Of a DNA stretch of 64,000 bases, positions 63,161-64,000 are shown one piece after another. The stretch lies in assembly GCF_002245695.1 (NCBI RefSeq), contig NZ_NOII01000002.1, forward strand, positions 434,001-498,000, in the 5' to 3' direction. The notes below the pieces were generated by a model that searched no databases, had not been told where the DNA came from, and saw nothing but the letters and a program-made list of their open reading frames with translations. Made by a program: the position numbers and the translations under genes. Within the stretch, counting starts at the first letter, position 1. Each line of letters begins with the position of its first letter. The stretch is from Fictibacillus aquaticus (GTDB taxonomy: Bacteria; Bacillota; Bacilli; Bacillales; Fictibacillaceae).

Positions 63161-63199
63161 AAAAAACTGTCCCTCCGGCAGGAGGAACAGTTTTTTTCT
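63161..63199 (-). terminator. Terminator of the EAL gene
   Basis: AAACTGTTCCTCC/GGAGGGACAGTTT stem followed by TTTAATTTTT on the minus strand. Confidence 0.85.
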
Positions 63200-63201
63200 A
63201 A

Positions 63202-64000
63202 TCAAGTATGCTGGGGAACCTTTGTGATCATGATCGCTTCAAGTTCACCTGCTTCAACCGGCCTGCTGAAGAAGTAACCTTGGCCTTGCTGGCAGCCGAG
63301 TTTTTCCAAGTATTCAACCTGCGATGCTTCTTCTATGCCCTCTGCAATAACATTGAACCCAAGATTGTTGCCCATATTGATGATAGTCTTGACGATGGCA
63401 TCACTTTTAGGGCTGCGTCCAGTATCCTGAATAAACATCTTATCGATCTTTAAGGTATTGATTGGCAGATGCATTAAATACGCTAAAGAAGAATACCCTG
63501 TCCCAAAATCATCAATGGAGATAGAAACGCCCATCTCCTTCAGCCTGTTGAGCACAGGAAGGGATTCTTCAATGTTGTGCATCGTGCTCTCCGTAATTTC
63601 CAGCTCAAGATTTTCTGGATATAAACCGTTTTCATGTATTGCTCTTTCTATCGTTGCCGTAAATGTTTCATCTAGAAGCTGCCTTGCTGATATGTTGACG
63701 GCAACAAGCAGGCCATTATAGCCTTTATCCTGCCAATACCGATGCTGCCTGCACGCCTCATTGATGACCCACTCCCCTATTGGGATGATCAGTCCTGTCT
63801 CTTCAGCTACCGGAATAAAATCTACCGGAGAAATAACGCCTTGTTTTGGATGCTCCCACCTGAGCAATGCTTCTGCTCCGATCATCTGTCCTGTCGAAAG
63901 TTCAAATTGAGGCTGATAAACAAGCCGGAATTCATTGTTTTCCAATGCTTTATGCAGGCCATGCTCAACCTGCAGCTTTTTCTTGATTCTTTCATTTAAG
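63202..64000 (-). CDS. EAL-domain cyclic-di-GMP phosphodiesterase, C-terminal part
   Basis: The last 265 or so residues of a larger protein that continues past the right edge. EAL motifs are complete: GAEALLRW, the NISARQL asparagine, EITEST, DDFGTGYSSL, KIDKMFI, AEGIE and GQGYFFSRP. Active c-di-GMP hydrolysis is therefore likely. The segment before it (LNERIKKKLQVEHGLHKALE) is the usual linker after a GGDEF domain, so a PAS/GGDEF/EAL composite is inferred. The first in-frame ATG in view (63943-63945) is internal. Confidence 0.93.
   Translation of the reverse strand, partial: LNERIKKKLQVEHGLHKALENNEFRLVYQPQFELSTGQMIGAEALLRWEHPKQGVISPVDFIPVAEETGLIIPIGEWVINEACRQHRYWQDKGYNGLLVAVNISARQLLDETFTATIERAIHENGLYPENLELEITESTMHNIEESLPVLNRLKEMGVSISIDDFGTGYSSLAYLMHLPINTLKIDKMFIQDTGRSPKSDAIVKTIINMGNNLGFNVIAEGIEEASQVEYLEKLGCQQGQGYFFSRPVEAGELEAIMITKVPQHT

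Overview
The window reads as chromosome of a spore-forming Bacillaceae (Firmicutes). Evidence: a small acid-soluble spore protein, the sporulation protein Cse60, a TyrRS T-box, a preQ1 riboswitch, strong AGGAGG ribosome-binding sites with several TTG starts, and gene order that follows the Bacillus subtilis ytcI-sspA-thiI ... ytfP-cse60 block almost gene for gene. Fictibacillus or a close relative is my best guess, but genus cannot be fixed from the sequence alone. There is no prophage, transposase, CRISPR array, rRNA or tRNA gene.

Layout. 0-9 kb: an acyl-CoA ligase (cut by the edge), sspA, thiI-iscS (thiolation), ezrA (division), hisJ, refZ, the GAF-type methionine sulfoxide reductase ytsP, and methionine gamma-lyase behind a good CcpA (cre) box. 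9-24 kb: rpsD with a long leader, an aldo/keto reductase, T-box-controlled tyrS, a class A penicillin-binding protein, then acsA divergent from acuABC, followed by mtnN, ccpA, the chorismate mutase-DAHP synthase aroA, and ytxGHJ. AcsA makes acetyl-CoA, AcuA and AcuC set its acetylation, and CcpA is encoded nearby. 25-38 kb: aminopeptidase, murC, a nicotinate phosphoribosyltransferase-like gene, sftA, ytpQ, queF, ytpP, an orphan PTS-IIC-like protein, a chemoreceptor and an MltG-like protein. 38-46 kb: a membrane protein, a DUF84 phosphatase, ytoP, queC-queE-queD behind a preQ1-I riboswitch, ytzB, a secreted unknown, ytnP lactonase and trmB. 46-64 kb: ytzH, ytmP, pullulanase amyX, ytlR, ytlQ, thpR, ytkP, an MFS transporter, pepV, ytzE, a PRC-barrel protein, rsuA-type pseudouridine synthase, a DUF6884 protein, murJ (ytgP), ytfP, cse60 and an EAL-domain protein cut by the right edge.

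The most unusual content is between genes. Seven copies, plus one remnant, of a palindromic interspersed element (about 80 to 350 bp) sit at gene 3' ends. They share the same two ends but carry different combinations of three internal foldback modules. One module's stem shows compensatory base changes between copies, so structure appears to be maintained. Other items worth a look are a promoter-to-terminator transcription unit with no gene (56.6 kb), a 21-bp perfect inverted repeat after trmB, an MltG paralogue with Gln where Glu is usual, a QueF with a His-to-Gln change in its active-site motif, and an antisense arrangement of ytzH inside the ytmP transcript.
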